A stretch of DNA of 64,000 nucleotides from Halorussus caseinilyticus (GCF_029338395.1 NZ_CP119809.1:3286001-3350000), one strand, 5' to 3'. Counted from the stretch's first letter, positions 25,015 to 33,851 are shown. Numbers and translations: made by a program. Notes: generated from the sequence alone by a model not told the origin.

Positions 25015-26956
25015 GGGATACCTCCCGTCCGGTTCGACTCGACCGCCTCACAGAGGCGGTCGGGTCGAACTGGCTCGGCAGCGGTGCCTCGTCCACGACG
25101 CCCGTGGGTCGCAGGCCGGGGACGAGACCCTGAAGCGCCCGGAGCGACGCCAGCGCGGGCGACTCGGCCAGCGTCGTCGCTCCGTCCACGTCGTCCACCC
25201 GGCTATCGACCGGACCGCTCGGGTGGAAGGGTCGTTCCAGCACGCCGTCGTCGTCGGTGTCCGCGCCGGGCGCGTCGGCCCAGTAGTTGCCCCGGCCGTC
25301 GCCGGTCCAGACCCGGAGCGGACCGAGCGACGCCGAGACGTACCGGTCGTTGTCCACGAAGTCGTTCGCCACGACCCGGTTGGTCGAGATGAGCGACGAC
25401 GCGCGGAATCCCACGTCGTTGCCGACCACGACGTTGCGCTCGTAGAGGGAGGTCCGCGAGGGCGCTTCGAGACCGTAGTGGTTGTCAACGACCACGTTCT
25501 CGGCGACGTAGGACGCCCGACCGCCGACGTTGACGCCCGAGTAGCTATCGCGGACCTCGTTTCCGACGATTAGGTTACCGGTCGGCCGAGTCATCACGAC
25601 CACGCCCATGTCGGTTCCCGTCGCGGTGTTGTTGGCGACCAGCGCGCCGGAGGTGTACATCTCGTGGACGCCAAAGCGCATCCCGTCGCGGCCGACCATC
25701 CGGTTGTCCCTGACGACGAGTCCGTCCGCGAGGTGGGTGTACACCCCGTCGCGGCCCCCGACGAACGTCGAGTCCTGCACGACGACCCGCGAGCGCATCA
25801 CCATCACGCCCATGAAGCCGTCGGTCCACTCCTCGCTTCCGACGACGGTGACGTTCTCCACGACGGCGTTTTGGCTCCAGCGCACGACGACGCCGTTCGC
25901 GGGGGTATCGACGGAGACGTTCCGGACCAGCGACCCGTTGGCCGAGTCGAGTGTGACGCCAGCGTCACCGTATCCGTAGCCGAGTTGGACCCGGTAGTCC
26001 CACTGGTCGGCCCGGTCGGTCGAGACGTTCTCGGCCGAGAGCGTGCCGCCGACGCCCGAGATTCGGAGGTCCGCGACTGCCACGCGCGGCGCTGTCGCGG
26101 TCACGACGGTCCCGGTTCCGTCGCCTCGGAGGTGGGTCGCGTTCCCGGCACCGCGGAGCGTCAGGGGCTTGTCGATGGTGAGGGGGTCGTCGGTCGTGCG
26201 GTCGGCGTCGTAGGTGCCGGGCGGGACCCGAACCGCGGTGTTCGGCGGGGCCGCATCGACCGCCGCCGCGAGGGTCGGCGCGTCCTCGCCGACGACCACC
26301 GAGACCGGCCGGTCGAGAAGTCGGTCGGCGTCGGCGACTCGCTGGTCGGCCCACTGATGTCGCTCGCGGACCGCGGTCCGGAACGACTCGCGGGTCGCGG
26401 CCCCGGTTCCGAAGTCGGTCGCTCGAACCGCCTCCCACCGGCGGAGTTCGCCGCCGTACTCGGCGGCGAACTCCGCGGCGGCCGACCGGGTAGAGAAGGG
26501 GACGACCGCTTCGCCCGCCGGGGTTCGCGCTCTGCTCCCGACGACGAAGTAGGCGTCCTCGGCCGCGACCCACCCGACGTACGCCGATGGGGTGTCGGGT
26601 TTCCGGAGGTAGCCGTCGTCGCCGACTTCCAACCGGGCGTCGGCGTAGTCGCTGACGTACACCGTCAGCGGGACGCCGAACTGTCGGGCGTGGCCCTCGC
26701 GCGCGAGTTCGTCAACCAGCGAGGTGACGCCGTGGTAGCCCACGACGTAGCGATACTGGGAGTAGAACACTTCGGCGCGCGGAATCTCGACGCCGCGCTC
26801 GCGGGCCTCGACGGTGGTGGCGGCGGTCATCCCCATGTCGATGGTGTCCTCGAAGGGGACCGGTTCGGGGCGGCGCGCGCCCACGTCCACCGCGAACGCG
26901 GCGCTACTCACCAGCAGGAAGGCGAACAGGACCGCGAGGACGTGTTTCGGATTCAT
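25011..26956 (-). CDS. nosD: NosD-type copper-handling protein with apparent 3' frameshift
   Basis: Exported parallel-beta-helix protein needed for NosZ copper-site assembly. A signal-type helix (LAVLFAFLLVSSAAFAVDVG) opens the protein. Residues about 45-180 resemble NosL (VPFSTRSAAAEFAAEYGGEL), without its Cys motif. From about 215 the carbohydrate-binding/NosD helix repeats (NAVVENVTV, DGVYTHLADGLVVRDNRM) follow. The frame has no stop at the nosF start but runs on through nosF to 24098. Adding one base near 25061-25066 would give an end DRLCEAVESNRTGGIP with TGA at 25011-25013. I take that as the true end. The ATG at 26956 precedes the signal. Confidence 0.78.
25032..25070. repeat. 18-bp inverted repeat at the nosD-nosF junction
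   Basis: Arms 25032-25049 and 25053-25070 pair with one mismatch around a 3-nt loop. It lies just where the nosD frame departs from its expected end, 17 bp before nosF. Confidence 0.65.
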
Positions 26957-27089
26957 CTCGTCGGGGACCTCCGCGGGGAGGGTACTGCCGGAATCGTAAG
27001 CGACGCTCACGTTTACCCCCTTTCCCCGGTTTTCACTTTCCGAGAAACGGACGAGGAGGTATAGATCCTCCCGGTCTAGAGTAGGTATC

Positions 27090-27758
27090 ATGTGTTCGCC
27101 GGACCGAGAGCAACGTTCCCCGTCCCACGACTCACACCACCGTTGCACGCGCGACCACCGCGGCGACGCGACCGGGAGACGCCGTGACCCGACCGACGGG
27201 CGCAGGCGCTCGGTTCTCCGGGCGGGTGCGCTCGGGATTGGGGCGTCTCTCGCGGGGTGTCTCGGTGGCTTGACCGGCGACGGCGGCGAGGTCCCGGCCG
27301 CGATTTCGGTCGCGGGGGGTCTCGACTGCGACGCGTGCGGGATGGTCGTCGAGAAGCATCCGGGTCCCAACGGCCAACTCTTCTACGAGGGCGACAGTCC
27401 CGAGGGCCACGACAACCCCGCGCGATTCGACTCGCTGAAGCAGTGTTTCTTCCCGTACAAACTCGAACACGAGCAGATGGGGTGGAACCTCGACGCGGCC
27501 TACGTCACCGACTACTCGTCGGTGGACTACGACGTTTCGACGCAGGGCGGGACGACGACTATCTCCTCGCACACCGCTCCGGAGTCGTTCGCGCGGGCGA
27601 AGGACGTTCAGTACGTCGTGGACAGCGAAGTAGAAGGCGCGATGGGACCGGACTTCGTTCCGTTCTCGACGCAGGGCGACGCCCAGTCGTTCGCCGACGA
27701 GTACGGCGGCGAAGTCGTCTCCTACGGCGACATCGGCGAAGGGCTACTCGGGAGGTGA
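27090..27758 (+). CDS. nosL: NosL-family copper lipoprotein
   Basis: 222-aa protein that delivers copper for nitrous oxide reductase. A twin-Arg stretch (about 38-40) and a lipobox LAGC (C57) suggest Tat export and lipid anchoring. The copper motif CDACGM is at 80-85. The C-terminal DFVPFSTQGDAQSFADEYGGEVVSY is the NosL core. The first 37 residues are unusually long, Arg/His/Asp-rich and possibly not translated, but no better start with a promoter is obvious. Divergent from nosD with 133 bp between; GGAGG-N7-CCTCC at about 27054-27070 could be an operator. Confidence 0.87.
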   Translation: MCSPDREQRSPSHDSHHRCTRDHRGDATGRRRDPTDGRRRSVLRAGALGIGASLAGCLGGLTGDGGEVPAAISVAGGLDCDACGMVVEKHPGPNGQLFYEGDSPEGHDNPARFDSLKQCFFPYKLEHEQMGWNLDAAYVTDYSSVDYDVSTQGGTTTISSHTAPESFARAKDVQYVVDSEVEGAMGPDFVPFSTQGDAQSFADEYGGEVVSYGDIGEGLLGR

Positions 27759-27775
27759 CCTCGTTCGCGGTCGGA

Positions 27776-28480
27776 CTAGTCGGAGCGGTTCGGGCCGTCG
27801 GTCTCGACTTCGACCGCGACCTCGTTGCGGCGCATGAACGGCGGCGTCCACGGGTCGTCGTACTGGAGGACGACCGGACGGCCGAGCGGTTCGAGGTCCC
27901 GCGTTTCGAGTTCGTCTCGCAGGTCCCGGAGGTTTCGCTCGATTCGGTCGTCGGTCGCGTACCACGAGAACCGCTGGACGGCGAGCGTCCGCGGGGGTTC
28001 GACCACGAGTCTGACTCTCGGGTCGGTCGGCGTCGGCGCGGTGCCGGGCGTGTACTCCTCGGGCAGGTAGAACGCCATGGTGACGCCGCCGTCCCGCGTG
28101 GCGGACTTGGCCGTGGTGCGGACCGGCGCGGTCATCGGGACGCTCTCGCCGTCGGTCCACGCGGTCCGGACCGGCGTCGTCATCGAAACCTCGGTTCCCC
28201 CGGCGTCGGTCGCCACGGGTGCGGTCATCGAGAGTTCCTCGTCGGCGGCGTTCTCGCCGGAGATGTACCGGAAGAGGCGGCCGAAGGCGGTTCGCTGGTC
28301 GTCTGCGGTGGTCTCCACGAGGACGGTCCGGGTGTAGCGCCGGAGTTCCACGCCGTCGAAGGTCTCTACGGTCTCGTAGGGGACTGTCTCGGTCGTTCGG
28401 TCCACGTAGGTTCCCCACCCGACCCACGCCGCGAGGAGTCCGCCCACCCCGGCGAGTAGTGCCTTGGTTCGAGTGCGCAT
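27776..28480 (-). CDS. SOUL heme-binding family protein
   Basis: 234-aa protein of the SOUL/HBP family, which binds heme or related tetrapyrroles. An N-terminal membrane anchor (LLAGVGGLLAAWVGWGTYV) is present, followed by YETVETFDGVELRRYTRTVLVET, GRLFRYISGENAADEELSMTAPV and VTMAFYLPEEYT, the family's typical blocks. The ATG at 28480 gives the anchor its position. Convergent with nosL, so its link with the nos cluster is uncertain. Confidence 0.87.
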   Translation of the reverse strand: MRTRTKALLAGVGGLLAAWVGWGTYVDRTTETVPYETVETFDGVELRRYTRTVLVETTADDQRTAFGRLFRYISGENAADEELSMTAPVATDAGGTEVSMTTPVRTAWTDGESVPMTAPVRTTAKSATRDGGVTMAFYLPEEYTPGTAPTPTDPRVRLVVEPPRTLAVQRFSWYATDDRIERNLRDLRDELETRDLEPLGRPVVLQYDDPWTPPFMRRNEVAVEVETDGPNRSD

Positions 28481-28625
28481 AGGTCGGGTACGCCGGGCGA
28501 CGTGAAAAGTTCGCGCGACGGATTCAGCGGGACCGGCGCGTAAATCTACGCCGGGCCAGCGTGTGACCGAACGGAGACGCCGGGGGACGCGGCGTCGAAC
28601 TCGCACCGGTAAGAGGTACTTCGAC

Positions 28626-28636
28626 GTATTTTTAGG
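28626..28636 (+). promoter_or_regulatory. TATA-like box of rps6e
   Basis: GTATTTTTAGG is centred 28 bp before the ATG at 28659, indicating a leaderless transcript. Confidence 0.6.
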
Positions 28637-28658
28637 GAACGTCCTCTTTCTCACCCGT

Positions 28659-29054
28659 ATGGCAGACTTTCAGGTCGTCGTCGCGGACCCCGAATCCGGG
28701 GCGACCCACCAGCGCGACGTAGACGGACAGGACGCGAACCGATTCCTCGGCAAATCCATCGGCGAGGAAGCAGACGGCGGTGCGGTCGGTCTCGACGGCT
28801 ACACGGTCGAGATTACCGGCGGTTCCGACGACGCCGGTCGCCCGATGCGCGGCGACGTGGCAGGCCCGAACCTCAAGGAAGTCCTCCTCGACGGCGGCAC
28901 GGGCTACAAGCCCTCCCGCGACGGCGAGCGCAAGCGCGTGACCGTCCGCGGCGGCGAGGTCAGCGAGGCCACCGCCCAACTCAACGTCAAAATCAGCGAA
29001 CGCGGCGACGAGTCCGTCGAGGACCTCCTCGGCGGCGGCGAAGACGACGAGTAG
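28659..29054 (+). CDS. rps6e: 30S ribosomal protein S6e
   Basis: 131-aa archaeal S6e of the small ribosomal subunit. It shows [52 protein letters not shown] and a [24 protein letters not shown] block, all diagnostic. The C-terminal tail is acidic, as in haloarchaea, and lacks the eukaryotic phosphorylated tail. The ATG at 28659 fits the TATA box. The next ORF follows 56 bp later on the same strand. Confidence 0.95.
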   Translation: MADFQVVVADPESGATHQRDVDGQDANRFLGKSIGEEADGGAVGLDGYTVEITGGSDDAGRPMRGDVAGPNLKEVLLDGGTGYKPSRDGERKRVTVRGGEVSEATAQLNVKISERGDESVEDLLGGGEDDE

Positions 29055-29110
29055 CGCCGCGACCACAGAGGTTTTCTCTCTCACGTCCCTACTGGCGGCC
29101 AGCACCCGCT

Positions 29111-29551
29111 ATGGCCGACCGCATCTCAAGCGACCACTCCTCGCTGACGACCGTCCGCTCGACGCTCGCCCGAAGCGGGGGTCTCGACCGCCCGAAAGTC
29201 GAGATTCCCGCCGACGAGTCCGACCGATTCCCCGACGGCGAGGTCGTGCGCGTCGTCGCCGGGGACCACGAGTACCGCGCCCGCATCGAGTCGCCGCTGA
29301 CCGGCGACGGCCGCGAGATTCGGGGTCTCTACGAGACGCCCTCGGCCGCGCGCAACCCCGGCGACGGCGAAAACCACCTCTCGTCGTGGCTGGCCGACAC
29401 CACCGTCGAGTTCGGCCAGTCGGTCCTCGTGGACGTAATCGAGGCGGGATTCAAGTACGGCCTGCGCGAACCCGGCCAGCGCGTCTTCTACGAGGCCACC
29501 GAATCGCCCGACGACAGTCTGGCGAGCATTGCGGAGCAACTGGACGAATAG
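29111..29551 (+). CDS. Haloarchaeal hypothetical protein, 146 aa
   Basis: Soluble protein that I do not assign to a named function. VRSTLARSGGLDRPKVEIPADESDRFPDGEVVRVVAGDHEYRARI reads as a beta-rich domain, and a second block EFGQSVLVDVIEAGFKYGLREPGQRVFYEATE follows. It lies just downstream of rps6e, an arrangement I recall as common in haloarchaea (possibly the DUF7112 family). It may be co-transcribed with rps6e. Confidence 0.75.
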   Translation: MADRISSDHSSLTTVRSTLARSGGLDRPKVEIPADESDRFPDGEVVRVVAGDHEYRARIESPLTGDGREIRGLYETPSAARNPGDGENHLSSWLADTTVEFGQSVLVDVIEAGFKYGLREPGQRVFYEATESPDDSLASIAEQLDE

Positions 29552-29629
29552 TTCTCGACGGCGTTTAGAATCGTATAGCTGTCTTTGAGCAATAATTTCA
29601 TCCGTTAGAGAAAGTCTTTTGTTTCTCCT

Positions 29630-29830
29630 CGGCGCGTGCGGGCACGGCGTCGTCGGGAGCGGAGCGACCGACGGCTCGGGGGACGCGGGTTGTCCCCCGG
29701 CGCTCGCGAGCGCCGCGGCTCGCACGCGAGGGACGACACCGACCGAGCGAAGCGACGGGAGTGAGGAGGTTGGGGGGGACGAGGGCGGTGCCGTGCGGTC
29801 GCGGTATGATTGGCTCACGCCTGTCGCTGG
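29630..29830 (+). repeat. Dispersed GC-rich structured repeat, copy 1
   Basis: Near-identical blocks recur in inverse orientation at 35180-35407: the 33-nt block starting CGGCGCGTGCGGG, and the block GACGGCTCGGGGGA-Y-GCGGGTTGTCCCCCGGCGCTCG. Inside it a GGGGGAC/GTCCCCC stem and the palindrome GGCGCTCGCGAGCGCC can form. The end (GTGCGGT...TGATTGGCTCA) also matches 9620-9656. Confidence 0.7.
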
Positions 29831-29844
29831 CGTCTCGTCGTCCG

Positions 29845-29945
29845 TTTCGTCGGTCTCTCTTTCACCGTCATTTTCGTCGGTCTCTCTTTCACCGTCATTT
29901 TCGTCGGTCTCTCTTTCACCGTCATTTTCGTCGGTCTCTCGTTTC
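29845..29945. repeat. Tandem repeat, 27-bp unit, about 3.6 copies
   Basis: Unit starting TTTCGTCGGTCTCTCTTTCA begins at 29845, 29872 and 29899, with a partial fourth copy from 29926. There are no spacers, so it is not a CRISPR. It is next to copy 1 of the dispersed repeat. Confidence 0.85.
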
Positions 29946-30108
29946 CTCCCGCGCCGCGCATCGCTCGCCCGGACACCCGGACCGTGGTCCAGTCGGCCGA
30001 GCGTTCGCTGGCGGTCGGTCGGGCGAGCGCATCCCGTGGTCGGTGTCGCCGAGCGCACCCCGTGGCCGAGTACCAAGACTTTTACCCCGGAAAGTCGCGT
30101 TCGAAACC

Positions 30109-30726
30109 ATGAGCGACGACGCCGAGCGCGACGAGTTGGTGGACGACGAGACGATTCCCGAGGACGTGGACGAAGCGGAACTCGAAGAGATGGCCGAGGA
30201 GGACCCGGCCGCCGCCTTCGAACACGTCGGGGAGATTCCCGGCACGCACCTCCGGGCCGCGGAGTTCTGGGACGACATCCTCGCCGACATGGAGGCGACC
30301 GCCGAGGAGTACGAGACCGACGGGTGGGACACCCTCCAACTCCACCCCGGCGACGTGACCGCGCTCGTCCCCGACGAACACGACGACCGGTTCGGTCTCG
30401 ACGTGCTGGCACCCGACGACGAGTTCGAGGAACTCCAAGGCCTGCTGGAAGGTGACGCCTCCTTCGACGCCTACGAGGTGTTCCGCGCGATGGCCGACGG
30501 TCTGGTGCTGTTCGTGGTCGCCATGGAGGACCGCGACCGGGAGATTGCGGTCCTCTACCCCGCCTACTACGACGCCCAGAACGCCCAAGCGATGCTCACG
30601 GCCGCCGAGAGCGCCGGGGAGATGCGGACCTACGTCCGGACGCTGACCGAAGAACAAATCGAGTTCACCCACGACGAACCCGAGAACTTCGGCCCGCCGT
30701 CTAGCGAGGGCGACGAGGGCGAGTAA
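30109..30726 (+). CDS. Haloarchaeal acidic hypothetical protein, 205 aa
   Basis: Very acidic soluble protein with no signal or membrane segment. After a charged N-terminus, residues 60-180 form a compact domain: FWDDILADMEATAEEYETDGWDTLQLHPGDVTALVPDEHDDRFGLDVLAPDDEF and VLFVVAMEDRDREIAVLYPAYYDAQNAQAML. I recall it as a haloarchaeal domain of unknown function (DUF7529-like) but cannot verify this. The ATG at 30109 is set by the TATA-like CTTTTA 28 bp upstream. Confidence 0.78.
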   Translation: MSDDAERDELVDDETIPEDVDEAELEEMAEEDPAAAFEHVGEIPGTHLRAAEFWDDILADMEATAEEYETDGWDTLQLHPGDVTALVPDEHDDRFGLDVLAPDDEFEELQGLLEGDASFDAYEVFRAMADGLVLFVVAMEDRDREIAVLYPAYYDAQNAQAMLTAAESAGEMRTYVRTLTEEQIEFTHDEPENFGPPSSEGDEGE

Positions 30727-30822
30727 GCCGACGGCGAGTGAGTCGCCGAGCGTAGCGCCGGACTGCGACCGACCGAGGTCGGCCGACGGACCGATACGGG
30801 CGGACGCCGAACTCCTCGTCGG

Positions 30823-31872
30823 ATGACCGGAGCGGACATCGACTCGCCGACAGAAATCACCGACACCATCGAGCAACCCGACCGGGGCGCACTTCGACGC
30901 GCGCTGTTCGACTTCAAGCGATGGTTCCTGATAGACGCCAACCGCTGGTTCGTCGTCGGCCTGCTCGCCGGAGCGACGTTCGTCCTGACCGTCGTCGTCG
31001 GGACGTTCGGGCCGGTGTCGGTCCAGCGATTCCTCTCGGAAGGCGTCTCACCCGGCACGACGCTGGTGGAACTGCTCAAGACCATCGTCTCGGTCGTCAC
31101 CATCGTTCTCTCCATCAATCAACTCGTCCTGTCGCCGGAACTCGGTCCCGTCAGCGACCAGCGCGGTCGGTTAGAAGACACGATGGAACTCCGCCGCCGG
31201 AGCGAGGGCCTGCTCGACGACACCGTGAGTCCGCTCTCGCCGGGCCAGTATCTCGACGACCTCGTGTCGGCGCTCCGCGACCGAGCGACCGACCTCCGGG
31301 CGGACGTGACGGGCGGTCCCGAGTTGGAGAGCGAAGTGGACGACTTCGCCGAGAACCTCGCGGCCGACGCCGAGAGCGTGAACGAGGAACTCGCCGACGC
31401 CAAGTTCGGCGACTTCGAGGCGGTCGCGGCCGTGATGGACTTCGACACCTCCGGGAAGATACGCCACCTGCGCCGGATTCGCAAGGAGTACGCCGACCAG
31501 TTGGACGACGACGAGCGCGAGGCGCTGGTCGAGACGGTCAACGCCTTGGAGTTGTTCGTCATCGCCCGAAGCTATCTGAAGACGACCTACATCCGCACGG
31601 AGTTCATCAACTTCTCGCGGGCGCTCCTCTACGTCGGTCTCCCGTCGCTCCTGCTGGCGTTCTGGGCCGCACAGACGTACGACCCCGGCGTGTTCCCCGG
31701 CCAGACGCTCGGCGTCGAGAACCGCCTCTGGTTCGTCAGCGGCGCGGCCACCGTCTCGCTGGTGCCGTTCGTCACGCTCATTTCGTACATCTCGCGGCTG
31801 GCGACCGTCTCCCAATCGACGCTGTTCATCGGTCCGTTCGTCGCCGGGAGCGAACAGCACGAAGAAGAGTAG
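30823..31872 (+). CDS. Multi-pass membrane protein of unknown function, 349 aa
   Basis: Not recognised. There are two helices near the N-terminus (residues 43-62 and about 82-102), a long cytoplasmic helical domain (110-240, coiled-coil-like, Arg/Asp/Glu-rich) and two more helices (about 265-283 and 302-325). The ATG at 30823 follows 96 bp after the previous stop. The family may be haloarchaeal. No partner gene is evident. Confidence 0.75.
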   Translation: MTGADIDSPTEITDTIEQPDRGALRRALFDFKRWFLIDANRWFVVGLLAGATFVLTVVVGTFGPVSVQRFLSEGVSPGTTLVELLKTIVSVVTIVLSINQLVLSPELGPVSDQRGRLEDTMELRRRSEGLLDDTVSPLSPGQYLDDLVSALRDRATDLRADVTGGPELESEVDDFAENLAADAESVNEELADAKFGDFEAVAAVMDFDTSGKIRHLRRIRKEYADQLDDDEREALVETVNALELFVIARSYLKTTYIRTEFINFSRALLYVGLPSLLLAFWAAQTYDPGVFPGQTLGVENRLWFVSGAATVSLVPFVTLISYISRLATVSQSTLFIGPFVAGSEQHEEE

Positions 31873-31878
31873 TCCCTG

Positions 31879-31898
31879 CGTTGGTTATCCGACCAACG
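31879..31898. promoter_or_regulatory. Operator-like palindrome 1 of the tumEA promoter
   Basis: CGTTGG-N8-CCAACG, N8 = TTATCCGA. It lies directly upstream of the TATA box, and a second copy is 29 bp downstream. Confidence 0.65.
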
Positions 31899-31899
31899 G

Positions 31900-31907
31900 T
31901 TTTATAG
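31900..31907 (+). promoter_or_regulatory. TATA box of the tumEA operon
   Basis: TTTTATAG lies between the two palindromes, about 32 bp before the ATG at 31936, so binding at either palindrome could block TBP/TFB or RNA polymerase. Confidence 0.6.
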
Positions 31908-31927
31908 CGTTGGCTATAGAACCAACG
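31908..31927. promoter_or_regulatory. Operator-like palindrome 2 of the tumEA promoter
   Basis: CGTTGG-N8-CCAACG, N8 = CTATAGAA, between the TATA box and the start codon. It has the same half-sites as palindrome 1. Confidence 0.65.
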
Positions 31928-31935
31928 AACGATGG

Positions 31936-32280
31936 ATGGTCGTGACGGACGACGATTTCGACGGATACGAACGGACGAAGGTGTACGACGACGGGACGCT
32001 GGTTCGCATTTCGGTTCGTCGGACCGAGGACGGTTCGTATCCCTCGGGATGGCGGTATACGCTCCACTATGGCGCACTCACACCCGACTCGAAAACACTC
32101 GAAGACGGGACAATCAGGCGGTACGACAACGCACACGAGGATACGAAAGGTCACGAACGACACGTCGCACCCGACCCAGAACCAGAACACGTCGACTTCC
32201 CCGGAATGGCGGAACTCTACGAACGGTTTTGGGACGAAATACCGATAACGCGATTCGGACCATCTGACCACAATAAGTGA
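31936..32280 (+). CDS. tumE: TumE-family (DUF6516) toxin
   Basis: 114-aa protein with the DUF6516 pattern: DFDGYERTKVYDDGTLVRISVRRTEDGSYPSGWRYTLHYGAL, an RRYDNAHEDTKGHERH block and an end with ERFWDEI. The R-Y-D-N-A-H...GHHxH-like segment is the best conserved part of TumE. Such proteins are toxins paired with an HTH protein, as here. ATG at 31936 (or GTG at 31942). The stop overlaps or abuts the antitoxin start, typical of coupled modules. Confidence 0.78.
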   Translation: MVVTDDDFDGYERTKVYDDGTLVRISVRRTEDGSYPSGWRYTLHYGALTPDSKTLEDGTIRRYDNAHEDTKGHERHVAPDPEPEHVDFPGMAELYERFWDEIPITRFGPSDHNK

Positions 32281-32285
32281 TACAC

Positions 32286-32687
32286 ATGACCGAACCTAAG
32301 AACATACTCTTAGTTACAGTCGGCCGCGGTGAGGAGACGTACGAAGAGGGACTGAAAGCGATTCGACGACTCGACCGTGGCGAGTCGGTTGAAAAACCGA
32401 CGACAGTGACGTTTGCGAACGAGAAACAACTCGGAAGCGTCTTCGACGAGCGCACTTACGCGCTTCTTCGGGTCGTTCGAGAGAACTCTCCCGACAGTAT
32501 CCGAGAGACGGCACGGCTCGTCGGACGGGACGTGAAAAACGTCCATCGAGAACTGACGAAACTGGAAGCTCTCGGAATCATCCGCTTCGAGAAAGACGGT
32601 CAGTCGAAGCGACCCGTGTTTCCGTACGACGACCTCTTTATTAGTCCGTTCGCGCACGACGCGGGCGATACCGCCGCGCCGGTCTGA
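32286..32687 (+). CDS. tumA: TumA-family HTH antitoxin/transcriptional regulator
   Basis: 133-aa protein (136 if the GTG at 32277 is used, overlapping the tumE stop). The winged-HTH region, about residues 55-110, reads YALLRVVRENSPDSIRETARLVGRDVKNVHRELTKLEALGIIRFEKDG. It matches the HTH proteins paired with TumE (HVO_A0114-like). It probably neutralises TumE and binds the twin palindromes at 31879-31927. The gene is less GC-rich than the neighbours, which fits lateral transfer. Confidence 0.78.
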   Translation: MTEPKNILLVTVGRGEETYEEGLKAIRRLDRGESVEKPTTVTFANEKQLGSVFDERTYALLRVVRENSPDSIRETARLVGRDVKNVHRELTKLEALGIIRFEKDGQSKRPVFPYDDLFISPFAHDAGDTAAPV

Positions 32688-32712
32688 TTTCGGACTACAT
32701 CCGCCTCGGCCG

Positions 32713-33384
32713 TCAGTCGTCGGTCTCGGCGGCGTCCCCGGTCTCCATCTCGTGGCCGCAGTTCGGACACTCCAGTTCGTCGTGGCGCAACTGCTCGCTG
32801 GCCGACCGGACCTCGCGCATCACGCCCGAGATGCGGTCTTCGGCCTCCAACTCCTCTTCGACCGACAAGTCCACGCCCTCGACTTCGAGCAGGAACTTCG
32901 CCACCTCGGTCACTTCGTACATCATGTCGTCCAACTCCTCGGCGGTGAAGAAGCCGGACATCGCGCCGTAGAGGAACGTCGCACCGGACTGTCGGACCTT
33001 ATCCTCGAACGACGAGCGGGCCTGATTGACCGCCTGCGGGGTGTAGGTGTCGGTCATGAACGGCACGAGGCCGGGGAGGTTCTCGCCGATTTTTGTCATC
33101 TCGACCCCGGTCTCGGTCCGGAAGTCGGCACAGAGCCGCGCGATGGCCCACTCGCGGGCCGTGATGTAGGTCCGGTCGCGCAGAAACTCGTTGACCCGCT
33201 CGTACTGCGCGCCGTCCATCTTCTTGAAGCGTTCGTACTTCCGCACGTCCGCCGGAACGTCTTCGGTTTGGGTGGCTTGCTCTTCGCTTTCGACCGCTCG
33301 CTCGTCGCGTTCGTCGGCGTCGTCGGCGGACCGTTCGGCGTCCTGCTTGTCGTTCTCGGGCGGACGCGGTGGGTCGTCTGCCAT
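32713..33384 (-). CDS. Haloarchaeal hypothetical protein with a C-terminal zinc-binding Cys pair, 223 aa
   Basis: Acidic N-terminus (1-45), a helical core (VRKYERFKKMDGAQYERVNEFLRDRTYITAREWAIARLCADFRTETGVEMTKIGENLPGLVPFMTD...) and a C-terminal CPNCGH Cys pair near residue 209. I recall the core as the DUF5806 family of haloarchaea; this needs a search. ATG at 33384, chosen because upstream codons are basic and non-conserved. It converges on tumA. Confidence 0.7.
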   Translation of the reverse strand: MADDPPRPPENDKQDAERSADDADERDERAVESEEQATQTEDVPADVRKYERFKKMDGAQYERVNEFLRDRTYITAREWAIARLCADFRTETGVEMTKIGENLPGLVPFMTDTYTPQAVNQARSSFEDKVRQSGATFLYGAMSGFFTAEELDDMMYEVTEVAKFLLEVEGVDLSVEEELEAEDRISGVMREVRSASEQLRHDELECPNCGHEMETGDAAETDD

Positions 33385-33482
33385 GAATCCGGGTAGCGGT
33401 GGAAGGTGGAAAAGCGTATCGTCTGGTGGTAAGGGTGGCGGGCTACACAATTGTTTTGTCGGAGGCGGCGGTTGGGTGAGGT

Positions 33483-33851
33483 ATGAACGTCCTGCTCGGA
33501 ATCGGCGGAAGCGACGACTCGCTCCGCGCGCTCGAAGAGACCATCGAACGCGCGCAGGCCGCAGGCGACGACCTCACGGTAGCTATACTCGAAAACCCCG
33601 AGAGCGAACGCGAGACCCGCGACATCGAGACGCGGGTGTTCGAGGCGCTCGAAACGGCGGAGTTCGCGGCCGGTGTCAGACACCTCTCGGGCGACCCCGG
33701 AAGCCGACTCGTGGACCTCGCCGAACGCGAAGAGTTCGACCAAATCGTTCTCGGCGGCGGCCAGCGCAGTCCGATGGGGAAAATCAAACTCGGCCACATC
33801 GCGGAGTTCGTCCTCCTCAACTCCCCGGTCAGCGTCAAACTGGTACGATGA
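33483..33851 (+). CDS. Short universal stress protein (UspA) family protein
   Basis: 122 aa against about 140-150 in normal UspA. MNVLLGIGGSDDSLRALEETIERA opens the alpha/beta fold, and the ATP-binding loop is IVLGGGQRSPMGKIKLGHIAEFVLLNSPVSVKLVR. The shortening lies in the region between beta-2 and beta-4. The stop overlaps the GNAT start (ATGA at 33848-33851), so translation is coupled. Confidence 0.85.
   Translation: MNVLLGIGGSDDSLRALEETIERAQAAGDDLTVAILENPESERETRDIETRVFEALETAEFAAGVRHLSGDPGSRLVDLAEREEFDQIVLGGGQRSPMGKIKLGHIAEFVLLNSPVSVKLVR

Larger units (their letters stand above)
29552..30108. other. Intergenic region with dispersed and tandem repeats
   Basis: 557 bp without a supported gene. 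It contains a copy of the GC-rich repeat (29630-29830), a 27-bp tandem array (29845-29945) and a promoter at 30078-30085. Long open frames on both strands read the repeat as low-complexity peptide. Confidence 0.7.

Noticed and set aside
24098-26956. A single NosD protein of about 950 residues
   Set aside because: The added part is a shadow of nosF with Arg-rich, non-protein-like composition; nosF itself has all ATPase motifs in frame.
29845-29945. Possible CRISPR array from regular 27-bp repeats
   Set aside because: Units are head-to-tail with no spacers, and no cas gene is in the window. The same holds for 43279-43352.
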